Shown piece after piece: positions 8,805 through 17,038 of a stretch of 64,000 bases of DNA (positions are counted from its first letter, which is position 1; every line of letters begins with the position of its first letter). Under the pieces are notes generated by a model. It was given only the letters and a program-made list of their open reading frames with translations. It searched no databases and was not told where the DNA came from. The DNA is from Brevibacillus_F sp035644815 (GTDB lineage Bacteria; Bacillota; Bacilli; Brevibacillales; Brevibacillaceae): assembly GCA_035644815.1 (NCBI GenBank), contig DASQNU010000188.1:1-64000 (forward strand). The letters run 5' to 3'. A program made the position numbers and the translations under genes.

Positions 8805-10088
8805 TTGTACCGGCTATTGATTGCAGATGATGAAGCGCTTGAGCGAGAGGGTTTAGAAATGATGGTTAGCCACATGCTGCCAGATACGTTCCGGATCTTT
8901 CACGCGGCAAACGGGAGAAAAGCCATTCAGATGGCTGAAGAAATTCGGCCTGATATCATCTTTATGGATATTAAGATGCCAGGAATCCAGGGGCTGGATG
9001 CGATCCGTGAAATCGTAAACCGGGATCCACACACCCGTATCATCCTGGTTACGGCTTATGATCATTTCGCCTATGCCAAGGAAGCGGTGGCCCTGGGAGT
9101 GAAAGAGTACATTTTAAAGCCGGCAAAAAAGCAAGAAATCAAGGATATTTTACACAGAATGTTGCATGAGCTTGGACGGGAAAAAAGCAAAAGGAGCACG
9201 GAGCTCGAGCTGCGAGAGAAGCTTTCACAATTGCTTCCTTTGGCTGAAAACGAATTTACCGTCATGCTCATGCTTGATTGTGCGCAGGGAATTGACATTC
9301 AGCATCTGGCTGGTCTGCTTGACTATAAATGGGGACGAGGCTGCGCCATTGTCTTAGCTTTCCCGCAGCAGCGAAAAGGAGGAACGCTGACTGGCTGGGA
9401 TCCACGGACATTCCTGGAAGATTTGAAACATTTCTTGAAGCCACAGCTTCCATGCGCTATTAGCCCCGTGCTTTTGGGCCATTGCTCCATATTTATTCCT
9501 TTTCCCATAGACTTTTCTCAGACATCCTGCCATGAAGAAGCGTTACAATGGTCTAAAAAACTACAGATATGGATCGATCAAAAATATGAGCTGAAGGTAC
9601 AAGTTGGAATAGGGTCGTTACAAGAAGGGATCGACGGGCTGCGATACTCCTATCGGGAGGCATTGCGAAATACAGGATACGATTTCCATACAGATCCATT
9701 GAGCCATGTTGAACAAGCCGTGGAAGCCATGAATGTGGGCATCCTCTATTCTGGCGAAGGGCGGGGACAGACCAAGGTCATTGAAAGGGTACTAGCCTTC
9801 TTGCACGAAAATTACCAAGAAGATATCACCATGGAGCAGGCGGCCGAATATGTGAACTTAAGTCCTTTTTATTTCAGTAAAATGTTCAAGCTGCATAGCG
9901 GAGAGACGTTTAGCGATTATTTGACGCGGTTGCGCATCGACCAAGCGAAAAGGCTCATTGCGAATCAAGACCTGAGCCTGAAGGAAATTTGCTTTAAGGT
10001 CGGGTATAAGGATCCGAACTACTTCAGCCGGGTTTTCAAGAAGGTCACGGGATTAACGCCAACAGAATATCGCCAAAAACGGCTATAG
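8805..10088 (+). CDS. yesN: Response regulator, YesN type (REC + AraC-type HTH)
   Basis: Receiver domain (acidic D8/D9, phosphoacceptor D55 in FMDIKMPG, and K in EYILKPAKK), a middle region of about 200 residues, and a C-terminal AraC/XylS DNA-binding domain with CFKVGYKDPNYFSRVFKK. The start is the TTG behind a perfect AAGGAGGT (8791-8798), giving 427 residues; the open frame extends upstream inside lytS, but without a ribosome site. It probably activates xylFGH. A terminator follows the stop immediately. Confidence 0.88.
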   Translation: MYRLLIADDEALEREGLEMMVSHMLPDTFRIFHAANGRKAIQMAEEIRPDIIFMDIKMPGIQGLDAIREIVNRDPHTRIILVTAYDHFAYAKEAVALGVKEYILKPAKKQEIKDILHRMLHELGREKSKRSTELELREKLSQLLPLAENEFTVMLMLDCAQGIDIQHLAGLLDYKWGRGCAIVLAFPQQRKGGTLTGWDPRTFLEDLKHFLKPQLPCAISPVLLGHCSIFIPFPIDFSQTSCHEEALQWSKKLQIWIDQKYELKVQVGIGSLQEGIDGLRYSYREALRNTGYDFHTDPLSHVEQAVEAMNVGILYSGEGRGQTKVIERVLAFLHENYQEDITMEQAAEYVNLSPFYFSKMFKLHSGETFSDYLTRLRIDQAKRLIANQDLSLKEICFKVGYKDPNYFSRVFKKVTGLTPTEYRQKRL

Positions 10089-10116
10089 TCCTTGTTCCAA
10101 GACAAGGACTTTTTTG
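10087..10116 (+). terminator. Rho-independent terminator of the sensor operon
   Basis: AGTCCTTG / CAAGGACT perfect 8-bp stem, 8-base loop and T run; the stem starts inside the yesN stop codon. Confidence 0.85.
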
Positions 10117-10140
10117 TTGTGGAAACAAATTGGTGCTAGA

Positions 10141-10169
10141 TTTTGGGAAATATGAACAGTTTCCCAAAA
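10141..10169. promoter_or_regulatory. Perfect inverted repeat upstream of xylF, candidate YesN operator
   Basis: TTTTGGGAAA and TTTCCCAAAA, perfect 10-bp arms around 9 bases, ending about 50 bp upstream of the xylF -35. No T tract follows on the plus strand, so it is more likely an operator or leader element than a terminator. Confidence 0.45.
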
Positions 10170-10221
10170 CGGAGGTTAAACCAATGCGGATTTTGCACAA
10201 ACAAGTGAAGATCGTTTTGAT

Positions 10222-10249
10222 TTGGTAAAGCGAGCCCGGATGCTACGAT
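10222..10249 (+). promoter_or_regulatory. Promoter of xylFGH
   Basis: TTGGTA, 16-bp spacer ending in TGC, then TACGAT: an extended -10 promoter. Confidence 0.5.
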
Positions 10250-10254
10250 GAAAA

Positions 10255-10268
10255 TGTAAGCGCAATCA
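10255..10268 (+). promoter_or_regulatory. cre-like site at the xylF start region
   Basis: TGTAAGCGCAATCA matches the cre consensus TGWAARCGYTWNCW at all but one position and lies right after the -10, where CcpA would block transcription. Confidence 0.5.
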
Positions 10269-10292
10269 TTCGAAAAAAGAGGGGGAACCAAC

Positions 10293-11405
10293 ATGATGAA
10301 ATGGGGCAAAAAACTTGGTCTCGGCGCCGCAGTGATGGCATTGGCGGTCTCCATTACCGGTTGCGGAGTCGTCTCCACCGGTGAGCAGCCAGCGGCACAA
10401 GAAGCAGGGCAAAAACAGGAAGCCCAGAGTACGGAAAAGAAGGATGACAAAATTGTGATCGGCATGTCCATGGACACTCTCAAGGAAGAACGCTGGCAAA
10501 AAGATCGCGATATTTTCATCGCTAAGGTTGCAGAACTCGGCGGAGAAGTAAAAGCGCTCGCAGCCGATGGAAATGATGCTACGCAACTGAGCCAGGCGGA
10601 ACAGTTAATTTCCCAAGGCGTGGATGTGTTGGTTGTCATACCACATAATGCGGAAGCAACCGCACCCATTGTGGAAAAAGCCCACAAAGAAGGGATCAAG
10701 GTGATCTCTTATGACCGTCTCATCAAGAACTCCGATGTCGATTACTATCTCTCCTTTGACAATGTCCGGGTTGGAGAAATGCAGGCACAGGCGATCGTAG
10801 AAAAAGCGCCAAAAGGAAATTACGTATATATCGGCGGAGCCGACACGGATAACAATGCTCACATGTTTAAAGAAGGCGCAATGAACGTACTGAAGCCCTT
10901 GGTGGAAAAAGGCGACGTCAAAATCGTCTATGATCAGTTCTCCAAAGACTGGAAGCCGGAAGAGGCATTGAAGAATATGGAAAATGCCCTGACAGCCAAC
11001 AACAATGATGTTCAAGCGGTCGTAGCTGCGAACGATGGGACTGCAGGCGGTGCAATCCAGGCACTGACTGCCCAAGGATTGGCAGGGAAGGTTCCCGTTT
11101 CCGGACAAGATGCAGACCTTGCTGCGGTACAGCGCATCGCAGAAGGGACACAAACGATGACGGTCTACAAACCCATTACAGCGATCGCTTCAAAAGCTGC
11201 CGAAATGGCGGTTGCTTTGGCAAAAGGAGAAACCGTCCAGGCAGACAAGAAAGTAAACAACGGCAAGATCGATGTGCCATCCATTTTGTTAGATCCAATC
11301 CCCGTCACAAAAGAAAACCTTGCAGATACGGTGATCAAGGATGGATTCCACAAGCTGGAAGACGTCTATAAGAATGTTCCGCAGGATCAATGGCCGAAGA
11401 GATAA
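10293..11405 (+). CDS. xylF: D-xylose-binding lipoprotein XylF
   Basis: Solute-binding protein of a pentose ABC importer, 370 residues. Signal peptide with lipobox SITGC (C24), then a low-complexity linker and a type-1 periplasmic-binding-protein domain. Segments such as ERWQKDRDIF, TANNNDVQAVVA, GGAIQALTAQGL, SGQDADLAAVQRIA and GTQTMTVYKPI closely follow E. coli XylF, so D-xylose is the best ligand guess. RBS AGAGGGGGAACC. First gene of xylFGH, under a candidate cre site and next to a xylose-type three-component sensor. Confidence 0.9.
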   Translation: MMKWGKKLGLGAAVMALAVSITGCGVVSTGEQPAAQEAGQKQEAQSTEKKDDKIVIGMSMDTLKEERWQKDRDIFIAKVAELGGEVKALAADGNDATQLSQAEQLISQGVDVLVVIPHNAEATAPIVEKAHKEGIKVISYDRLIKNSDVDYYLSFDNVRVGEMQAQAIVEKAPKGNYVYIGGADTDNNAHMFKEGAMNVLKPLVEKGDVKIVYDQFSKDWKPEEALKNMENALTANNNDVQAVVAANDGTAGGAIQALTAQGLAGKVPVSGQDADLAAVQRIAEGTQTMTVYKPITAIASKAAEMAVALAKGETVQADKKVNNGKIDVPSILLDPIPVTKENLADTVIKDGFHKLEDVYKNVPQDQWPKR

Positions 11406-11478
11406 GGCTGATCATGATGAGTATAGGACGGTCCTCAAGGCTGTCCTATGCTCCATCATGCAAAGGGGAGTTGACGGC

Positions 11479-12990
11479 ATGTACGCGCTGGAAATGATCG
11501 AGATTACAAAGGAATTTCCTGGAGTGAAAGCATTGGATCGCGTGAGTTTCAAAGTAAAAAAAGGCGAAATCCATGCTTTGTGCGGTGAAAATGGAGCCGG
11601 GAAATCGACACTCATGAAAGTGCTCAGCGGCCTGTATCCAGCTGGTACCTATCAGGGTGAAATACGGATCGAAGGCGAGAAAAAAGAATTTCATCAAATT
11701 ACGGATGCAGAGACTGCCGGCATTGCCATCATTCACCAAGAATTGGCATTGGTCAAAGATATGACGGTGGGAGAGAATATTTTTCTTGGTGCCGAACCTA
11801 CCAAACGAGGAGTGATCCAGTGGGATGAACTCTACCATCAAGCGGCTGGGTGGCTGAAAAAGGTAGGGTTGAAAGTCAGCCCCGAGACGAAGATCGGAAC
11901 CCTTGGAATCGGCCAACAACAGCTCGTTGAGATTGCCAAAGCGTTATCCAAGAACACAAAGATCCTTATACTGGACGAACCGACAGCAGCCCTCACGGAA
12001 AGTGAGGTGGAAATCCTCATGGGCCTCCTCCATCAATTGAGAGAAAATGGCGTTTCTTGCATTTACATTTCCCATAAAATGCCGGAAGTGTTTCGGCTTG
12101 CTGACAGTATTACCATCCTCCGCGATGGCCGCACCATCGGGACGTTGAACAGCAAGGAAGCGGATGACGATAAGGTTGTATCTCTGATGGTAGGGCGAGA
12201 GCTGACAGAACGATACCCGCGCGTAAAGCGTACACCACTGGAAACAGTGCTAGAAGTCAGGAATTATTCTGTATGGCATAAAGATATACCAGGCAAGCAA
12301 GTGATCAAGAATGTCAATCTTACGCTGAGAAAAGGAGAAATCTTGGGGATTGCAGGTCTGATGGGTGCAGGACGATCCGAATTGGTCATGAGCCTTTTTG
12401 GGGCTTACGAGGGCAAAGCGGAAGGTGACGTACTGATTGAGGAAAAACCGGTGCAGATCTGTTCCGTCCAAGAGGCGATTCAAGCCGGTTTGGCTCTCGT
12501 CACGGAAGACAGAAAGCGGCTTGGATTGGTATTAGGGATGGATATTAAGACGAATACCACGATGGCGGCACTCGAGAAGGTCAGCAAATGGGGCATCATC
12601 AATGCTAATGAGGAAATCAAATGGGGCCAAAGGTATGTAGATGATTTACGAACGAAAACGCCTTCCATGGAAACAACGGTGGGAACACTTTCCGGAGGGA
12701 ATCAGCAGAAGGTTGTCCTAGGAAAATGGCTGATGGCTGACCCGAAAATCCTCATTCTTGATGAACCAACCAGGGGAATTGATGTCGGCGCCAAGTACGA
12801 GATCTATCATTTGATGAACAAGTTGGTGGAGCAAGGCGTTTCCATCATCATGATATCATCCGAACTTCCCGAAGTGCTGGGAATGAGTGACCGCATATTG
12901 GTCATGAGAGACGGGACATTCGTCAAAGAAATAGACTGGCGAGAAGCCACACAGGAAAACATTATGCTGGCTGCAACAGGGGGGAAATAA
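11479..12990 (+). CDS. xylG: Xylose ABC transporter ATP-binding protein XylG
   Basis: Sugar-importer ATPase with two fused ABC domains (503 residues). The first domain has Walker A GENGAGKST and a divergent signature (LGIGQQQLVEIAKAL). The second has signature LSGGNQQKVVLGKWL and Walker B ILILDEP, but a degenerate Walker A (GLMGAGRSEL), as is normal for the RbsA/XylG/MglA class. Start is the ATG behind AAAGGGGAG (11462-11470); the longer open frame has no support. It lies between xylF and xylH and is nearly contiguous with both. Confidence 0.9.
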   Translation: MYALEMIEITKEFPGVKALDRVSFKVKKGEIHALCGENGAGKSTLMKVLSGLYPAGTYQGEIRIEGEKKEFHQITDAETAGIAIIHQELALVKDMTVGENIFLGAEPTKRGVIQWDELYHQAAGWLKKVGLKVSPETKIGTLGIGQQQLVEIAKALSKNTKILILDEPTAALTESEVEILMGLLHQLRENGVSCIYISHKMPEVFRLADSITILRDGRTIGTLNSKEADDDKVVSLMVGRELTERYPRVKRTPLETVLEVRNYSVWHKDIPGKQVIKNVNLTLRKGEILGIAGLMGAGRSELVMSLFGAYEGKAEGDVLIEEKPVQICSVQEAIQAGLALVTEDRKRLGLVLGMDIKTNTTMAALEKVSKWGIINANEEIKWGQRYVDDLRTKTPSMETTVGTLSGGNQQKVVLGKWLMADPKILILDEPTRGIDVGAKYEIYHLMNKLVEQGVSIIMISSELPEVLGMSDRILVMRDGTFVKEIDWREATQENIMLAATGGK

Positions 12991-12992
12991 AT

Positions 12993-14180
12993 ATGCAAGC
13001 AAAGATAGATACGGATGAAATCACCATCTCCAAGCAAATCGGACTGAAGAATCTCCTGGGGAAAATGGATGTGCGTGCCTATACGATGGTGGCAGCTGTC
13101 ATCTTGATCTGGCTTCTGTTCGGAATCCTGAACGATACGTTTTTGACTGCCAGAAACCTGTCCAACCTGTTCACACAAATGTCAGTGACGGCGATTCTTG
13201 CCATTGGCATGGTCTTGGTCATTGTCGCTGGTCATATCGATTTATCAGTAGGGTCCCTCGTCGGGTTGACGGGTGGTGTCGCTGCCATTATAAGCAACTG
13301 GATGGGCATGCCTACATCAGCTGTAATCGTGGGAACCTTGGTCGTAGGTCTGCTGTTGGGGATGCTACAGGGCTGGTTGGTCGCATATCAGGCTATTCCT
13401 GCGTTTATCGTGACCTTGGGCGGAATGATGGCATTTCGGGGAGCTTTGATGGGGATCACAAAATCTACGACGATCTCCATATCAGATCCGACCTTCGCGT
13501 TGCTAGGAAATGCTTATTTTGCAAAGGGTTTTGGCCTGATTATGGCCGTCGTTGCGATTTTTTTTCTCATATACTCGATGTTTAAAAATCGTAGATCCCG
13601 ACAGAAATACGGGTTTGCAGTTCCCTCCCTTGCTCTCGACATAGGCAAAGTAGTGTTTTTCAGTCTTCTGATTGTCGCCTTTGTGTTGCTAATGAACAGC
13701 TATAAGGGAATTCCCTTTCCCATTATCTTTGTCATCCTTTTGGCCATATTGTTTACTTTTTTGTCGAAGAAGACGAGGTTTGGACGTCATGTGTATGCGA
13801 TAGGTGGAAATGTGGAGGCAGCCCGTCTATCTGGGATCAACATTCGCGGGAAGACCATGATGGTTTTTTTGCTCAGCGGTCTGCTTTCTTCTATTGCCGC
13901 CTTGGTGCTGACTTCCAGACTGTCTTCGGCTACGATTTCTGCCGGGCAAATGTATGAGCTGGATGCCATTGCCGCATGCGTCATCGGGGGAACCTCCCTG
14001 ATTGGTGGATCTGGAACCATCGTGGGAGCCATCATCGGAGCCCTGGTAATGACTTCTCTGGATAATGGAATGTCCTTGATGGGGCTTGAATCCTTCTGGC
14101 AGTATGTCGCAAAAGGAAGCATCCTCGTATTTGCCGTGTGGCTGGATATAACCAGCCGCAGAAAGCAGGCTGTAAAGTAA
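12993..14180 (+). CDS. xylH: Xylose ABC transporter permease XylH
   Basis: Inner-membrane permease of the BPD_transp_2 family, 395 residues, about ten hydrophobic segments. Signatures include GMVLVIVAGHIDLSVGSLVG and the late AIAACVIGGTSLIGGSGTIVG block typical of XylH/RbsC-like permeases. It starts 2 bp after the xylG stop. No xylA or xylB follows: the next sequence is an aspartase remnant, so catabolic xyl genes must be elsewhere or lost. Confidence 0.88.
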   Translation: MQAKIDTDEITISKQIGLKNLLGKMDVRAYTMVAAVILIWLLFGILNDTFLTARNLSNLFTQMSVTAILAIGMVLVIVAGHIDLSVGSLVGLTGGVAAIISNWMGMPTSAVIVGTLVVGLLLGMLQGWLVAYQAIPAFIVTLGGMMAFRGALMGITKSTTISISDPTFALLGNAYFAKGFGLIMAVVAIFFLIYSMFKNRRSRQKYGFAVPSLALDIGKVVFFSLLIVAFVLLMNSYKGIPFPIIFVILLAILFTFLSKKTRFGRHVYAIGGNVEAARLSGINIRGKTMMVFLLSGLLSSIAALVLTSRLSSATISAGQMYELDAIAACVIGGTSLIGGSGTIVGAIIGALVMTSLDNGMSLMGLESFWQYVAKGSILVFAVWLDITSRRKQAVK

Positions 14181-14249
14181 GAGCGGTTTCAGCTTAAGGT
14201 TTTGATAATGAAGAAGACGGGAAGTAGTATAATTTCCAAAAAACGAGAG

Positions 14250-14551
14250 AAAACGCTCCAATTCAAGGTGGGGCTGGGACTTCCATCAACATGAATGCCA
14301 ACGAAGTGAATGCCAACCACGCCTTGAAAATTCTCGGTTTTGAGAAAGGCGATTATTTTCAGGTAAGCCCGAACACTCACGCAAAGTAGCTGCACGCATT
14401 TGCCAGAGAGGCGATTCTCTCAGGCAAATCTGTGCGCGAGCTATGCTTACAGCATAATGTATTGACAGAGGAAGAACTGGATTTGATTCTCGATCCGTAT
14501 GAGATGACACATCCAGGCATCGCTGGAGCTTCGCTTCTTTTGAATCAATGA
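14250..14551 (+). pseudogene. Aspartate ammonia-lyase (aspA) remnant, internally deleted
   Basis: One frame reads APIQGGAGTSINMNANEV, then NHALKILGFEKGDY and VSPNTHAK, an in-frame TAG, then FAREAILSGKSVREL, LTEEELDLILDPYEMT and HPGIAG. The first block is the aspartase/fumarase N-terminal signature and the second its extreme C-terminus (usual length about 470 residues), so roughly 300 central residues and the start are gone. It lies at the left border of the agmatine island and marks an old deletion or recombination junction. A terminator follows 31 bp later. Confidence 0.85.
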
Positions 14552-14581
14552 GGCAAGGATAAAGTTACCTTTTTCAATCTG

Positions 14582-14611
14582 AAGCCATGCCTAATGACAT
14601 GGCTTTTTTTG
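14582..14611 (+). terminator. Terminator after the aspA remnant
   Basis: AAGCCATG / CATGGCTT stem with a run of seven T. Confidence 0.8.
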
Positions 14612-14663
14612 CTTTTCCATACAAAACATAACCCCTGATCAAGTAAAATGAGTGCAATCACTT

Positions 14664-15530
14664 TTAAAATGCTTCCTGTTGAAGAATCAAACCATAGGTG
14701 TCAGGGCGGCGATCCCGAAGAAACTGCAGGAGATTGCGGGCCTCATCTATCTCTCTTTTGTTAATTTCCTGAATCAAGATCCCTTCCTCCTCATCGAGTG
14801 CCTGTAAAATTTCACCCATCGGATTACTGACAAAACTTCCTCCGTAAAAAGTCATGTTATGTTCCTGGCCGACACGGTTTACCGCTGCAATGAACACGCC
14901 GTTTGAAATCCCATGACTTGAAATCGCCTTCTCCCAGATACGGCGTGTAGAAAGGTTGGGATGGTCGGGCTCCGAACCAATCGCTGACGGATAAAATAAA
15001 ATTTCGGCCCCTTGCAATGCTAAAATTCTTGCTACTTCCGGGAACCACTCATCCCAACAAATTCCGATTCCGATTTTGCCAAAGCGGGTTTCATAAACGG
15101 GATAACCAGTATTACCAGGGACAAAATAATATTTCTCATGATACTGTGGCCCGTCGGGAATATGATTTTTGCGGGTTGTCCCTAGATATTTTCCATCCGC
15201 GTCAAAAACGGCCGCACTGTTAAAATAAATCCCTCGTTCCGCTTTTTCGTAAAAAGGGACAATCAGGACGATCTCTAATCGTTTCGCTAGCTCGCTCATT
15301 GTTTGCAGGGTCTGGCTGTTGATCGATGCAGAAAGCTCATAGTTCTTCACCGAAACCGTCTGAGGAAAGTATTGGGAATCGAATAATTCCTGCAAACAGA
15401 TAATTTGCGCACCCTTGCTGGCAGCTTCTTGGATCTTCTCGATGGTACGATTTACATTCGCCGCGACAACCTCCCCGCATGCCAATTGAATCAATCCAAT
15501 GGTGACCTTTTCACTATGTAACGTTGCCAT
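14664..15530 (-). CDS. aguB: N-carbamoylputrescine amidase (nitrilase family)
   Basis: Hydrolyses N-carbamoylputrescine to putrescine, ammonia and CO2, the second step after agmatine deiminase. 288 residues with the complete nitrilase triad E48 (CLQELF), K121 (TRKNHIPDG) and C158 (GIGICWDEWFPE). NHIPDGPQYHEKYYF and the ICWDEWFPE context are typical of AguB rather than generic nitrilases. The start ATG is preceded by AAGGAGGAAA on the minus strand; an upstream in-frame start lacks a site. A strong -24/-12 promoter lies 52 bp upstream. Its partner aguA is about 28 kb away in the same island. Confidence 0.9.
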   Translation of the reverse strand: MATLHSEKVTIGLIQLACGEVVAANVNRTIEKIQEAASKGAQIICLQELFDSQYFPQTVSVKNYELSASINSQTLQTMSELAKRLEIVLIVPFYEKAERGIYFNSAAVFDADGKYLGTTRKNHIPDGPQYHEKYYFVPGNTGYPVYETRFGKIGIGICWDEWFPEVARILALQGAEILFYPSAIGSEPDHPNLSTRRIWEKAISSHGISNGVFIAAVNRVGQEHNMTFYGGSFVSNPMGEILQALDEEEGILIQEINKREIDEARNLLQFLRDRRPDTYGLILQQEAF

Positions 15531-15581
15531 ACAAAATTTCCTCCTTATCACTTTACCTTTGATTTGTTCATGAAGGTTGTA

Positions 15582-15599
15582 TTGCAAATATAGTGCCAA
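15582..15599 (-). promoter_or_regulatory. Sigma-54 promoter of aguB
   Basis: Minus strand TTGGCACTATATTTGCAA: GG and GC separated by exactly 10 bases, close to the full consensus TGGCAC-N5-TTGCA. Confidence 0.82.
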
Positions 15600-15650
15600 T
15601 TCAGAAAATGCTGTAAAAATGCACCTATCAAGGTTATACTAAGCTTCAGT

Positions 15651-15669
15651 AATGAGAATTATCATTATT
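15651..15669. promoter_or_regulatory. Fur-box-like sequence
   Basis: AATGAGAATTATCATTATT agrees at about 13 of 19 positions with the classical Fur box. It lies between aguB and the divergent regulator gene; A/T-rich chance match is possible. Confidence 0.25.
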
Positions 15670-15724
15670 TAAGTGCCTCAATTGTCAATTACTTCTTAAG
15701 CGTTAATTTGTAACAGGCATTTTA

Positions 15725-15754
15725 ATGCAATTATGCATTGTGATGTAATTTCAC
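15725..15754. promoter_or_regulatory. Candidate enhancer (UAS) for the aguB sigma-54 promoter
   Basis: ATGCAATTATGCATTGTGA (15725-15743) is nearly repeated before aguA and, with one extra base, before the speB-type gene. It overlaps a GTGA-N7-TCAC dyad (15740-15754). Distance to the -24 element is about 135 bp, a normal enhancer distance. Confidence 0.5.
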
Positions 15755-15778
15755 ATTGCTAGATAGGGGGGAAGCGGA

Positions 15779-17038
15779 TTGCTCGGTAGGGTAAAAGAGA
15801 ACAACAGATGGATTTTGCATGTGATGGAACACAATCGGGGAGAAATATTTAACGCCAAGCAATTGAAGGCATTGCGTGAGAATACGAATGATGAGGATAC
15901 CGTAGAGTATCTCCGTACATACATCGAAGAGAAGAAAGGTTCATTAGATGAGGGGAATATGGTTCAGGTTCAATATGCTGCCTTTCAATTTTTCATTATC
16001 AAAGAGGAATTTAAAATCTTCATTGCCTTGTCAGTAACGAATGAATCTTCCCCCCTTATCCGAAAAGAAGTCGACATATCCGAGCGAGAGACACCTTTTA
16101 TCGCCCGCTCCATGAAAATGGCGGAGGTGATGGAGATTGTCAGAAAGGTTTCCTATGTTGATTCGACTGTTCTTATCCTCGGCCAATCAGGTGTCGGGAA
16201 AAGCATGATTGCGAAGATGATTCACAAATACAGCAGTCGCTCAAGCAATCCATTCGTCTCGGTTAATTGTGGAGCGATACCCGACTCGCTTATGGAAGCG
16301 GAGCTATTCGGCTACACAAGTGGAAGCTTCACAGGAGGGCAAAAAGGAGGAAAGAAGGGGATCTTCGAGGCGGCAAATGAAGGAACGGTTTTCTTGGATG
16401 AAATCGGAGAAATGCCGATGAATCTCCAAGTTAAGCTTCTGGAAGTCCTGCAGGAAAATTGCATTCGCCCCCTGGGAGCGACAAAATCGGTTCCCGTTAA
16501 TGTTCGAGTCATTGCAGCAACGAATCAAAACTTACAGGAACTAGTGCGGGAGAAAAGATTTCGTGAAGATCTTTATTATCGTTTAAATGTGGTTCCGTTC
16601 GAGATCCCACCGTTAAAAGAAAGAGTGGAGGACATTGAATATTTGGCCCGCCATTTCTTGAACCAGAAAATCAAGCAATACGGCGTTTTCAAAAAGTTCC
16701 ATCCTGATGTGGAAGAGGTTTTCAAGAAATATCACTGGCCGGGGAATGTGAGGGAACTGGAAAACATCATCGAAAGATTATTTATTTTTACGGAAGCGAA
16801 TGAAATACAGCTTACACATTTACCATCATTATTTCACTCATTGCAGAAAGAAACCGTTATGGAAAGCACGGAAAGTGGCATCATGCCGTTGAAGGAAGCC
16901 AAAAAATTAATAGAGAAAAAATTAATCATGTCGGCGTACAACTTATACAAGAGCACATATAAAGTTGCTGAAGTGTTAGAAGTTGATCAATCTACCATAG
17001 CAAGAAAGGTAAAAGAATTCCGCGATGAAAGTAGGTAG
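15779..17038 (+). CDS. Sigma-54-dependent enhancer-binding protein with an unrecognised N-terminal domain
   Basis: AAA+ activator of sigma-54 RNA polymerase, 419 residues. Walker A GQSGVGKS (135-142), Walker B VFLDE (204-208), arginine-finger region FREDLYYRLNV, and a C-terminal Fis-type HTH (KVAEVLEVDQSTIARKVKE). The sigma-54-contacting loop, normally GAFTGA, reads GSFTGG (182-187). The N-terminal 105 residues are not a PAS, GAF or receiver domain that I recognise. TTG start behind AGGGGGGAAGC. It overlaps the next gene, a nitrilase homologue without catalytic Cys, by 14 bp and is divergent from aguB, its likely target. Confidence 0.85.
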   Translation: MLGRVKENNRWILHVMEHNRGEIFNAKQLKALRENTNDEDTVEYLRTYIEEKKGSLDEGNMVQVQYAAFQFFIIKEEFKIFIALSVTNESSPLIRKEVDISERETPFIARSMKMAEVMEIVRKVSYVDSTVLILGQSGVGKSMIAKMIHKYSSRSSNPFVSVNCGAIPDSLMEAELFGYTSGSFTGGQKGGKKGIFEAANEGTVFLDEIGEMPMNLQVKLLEVLQENCIRPLGATKSVPVNVRVIAATNQNLQELVREKRFREDLYYRLNVVPFEIPPLKERVEDIEYLARHFLNQKIKQYGVFKKFHPDVEEVFKKYHWPGNVRELENIIERLFIFTEANEIQLTHLPSLFHSLQKETVMESTESGIMPLKEAKKLIEKKLIMSAYNLYKSTYKVAEVLEVDQSTIARKVKEFRDESR

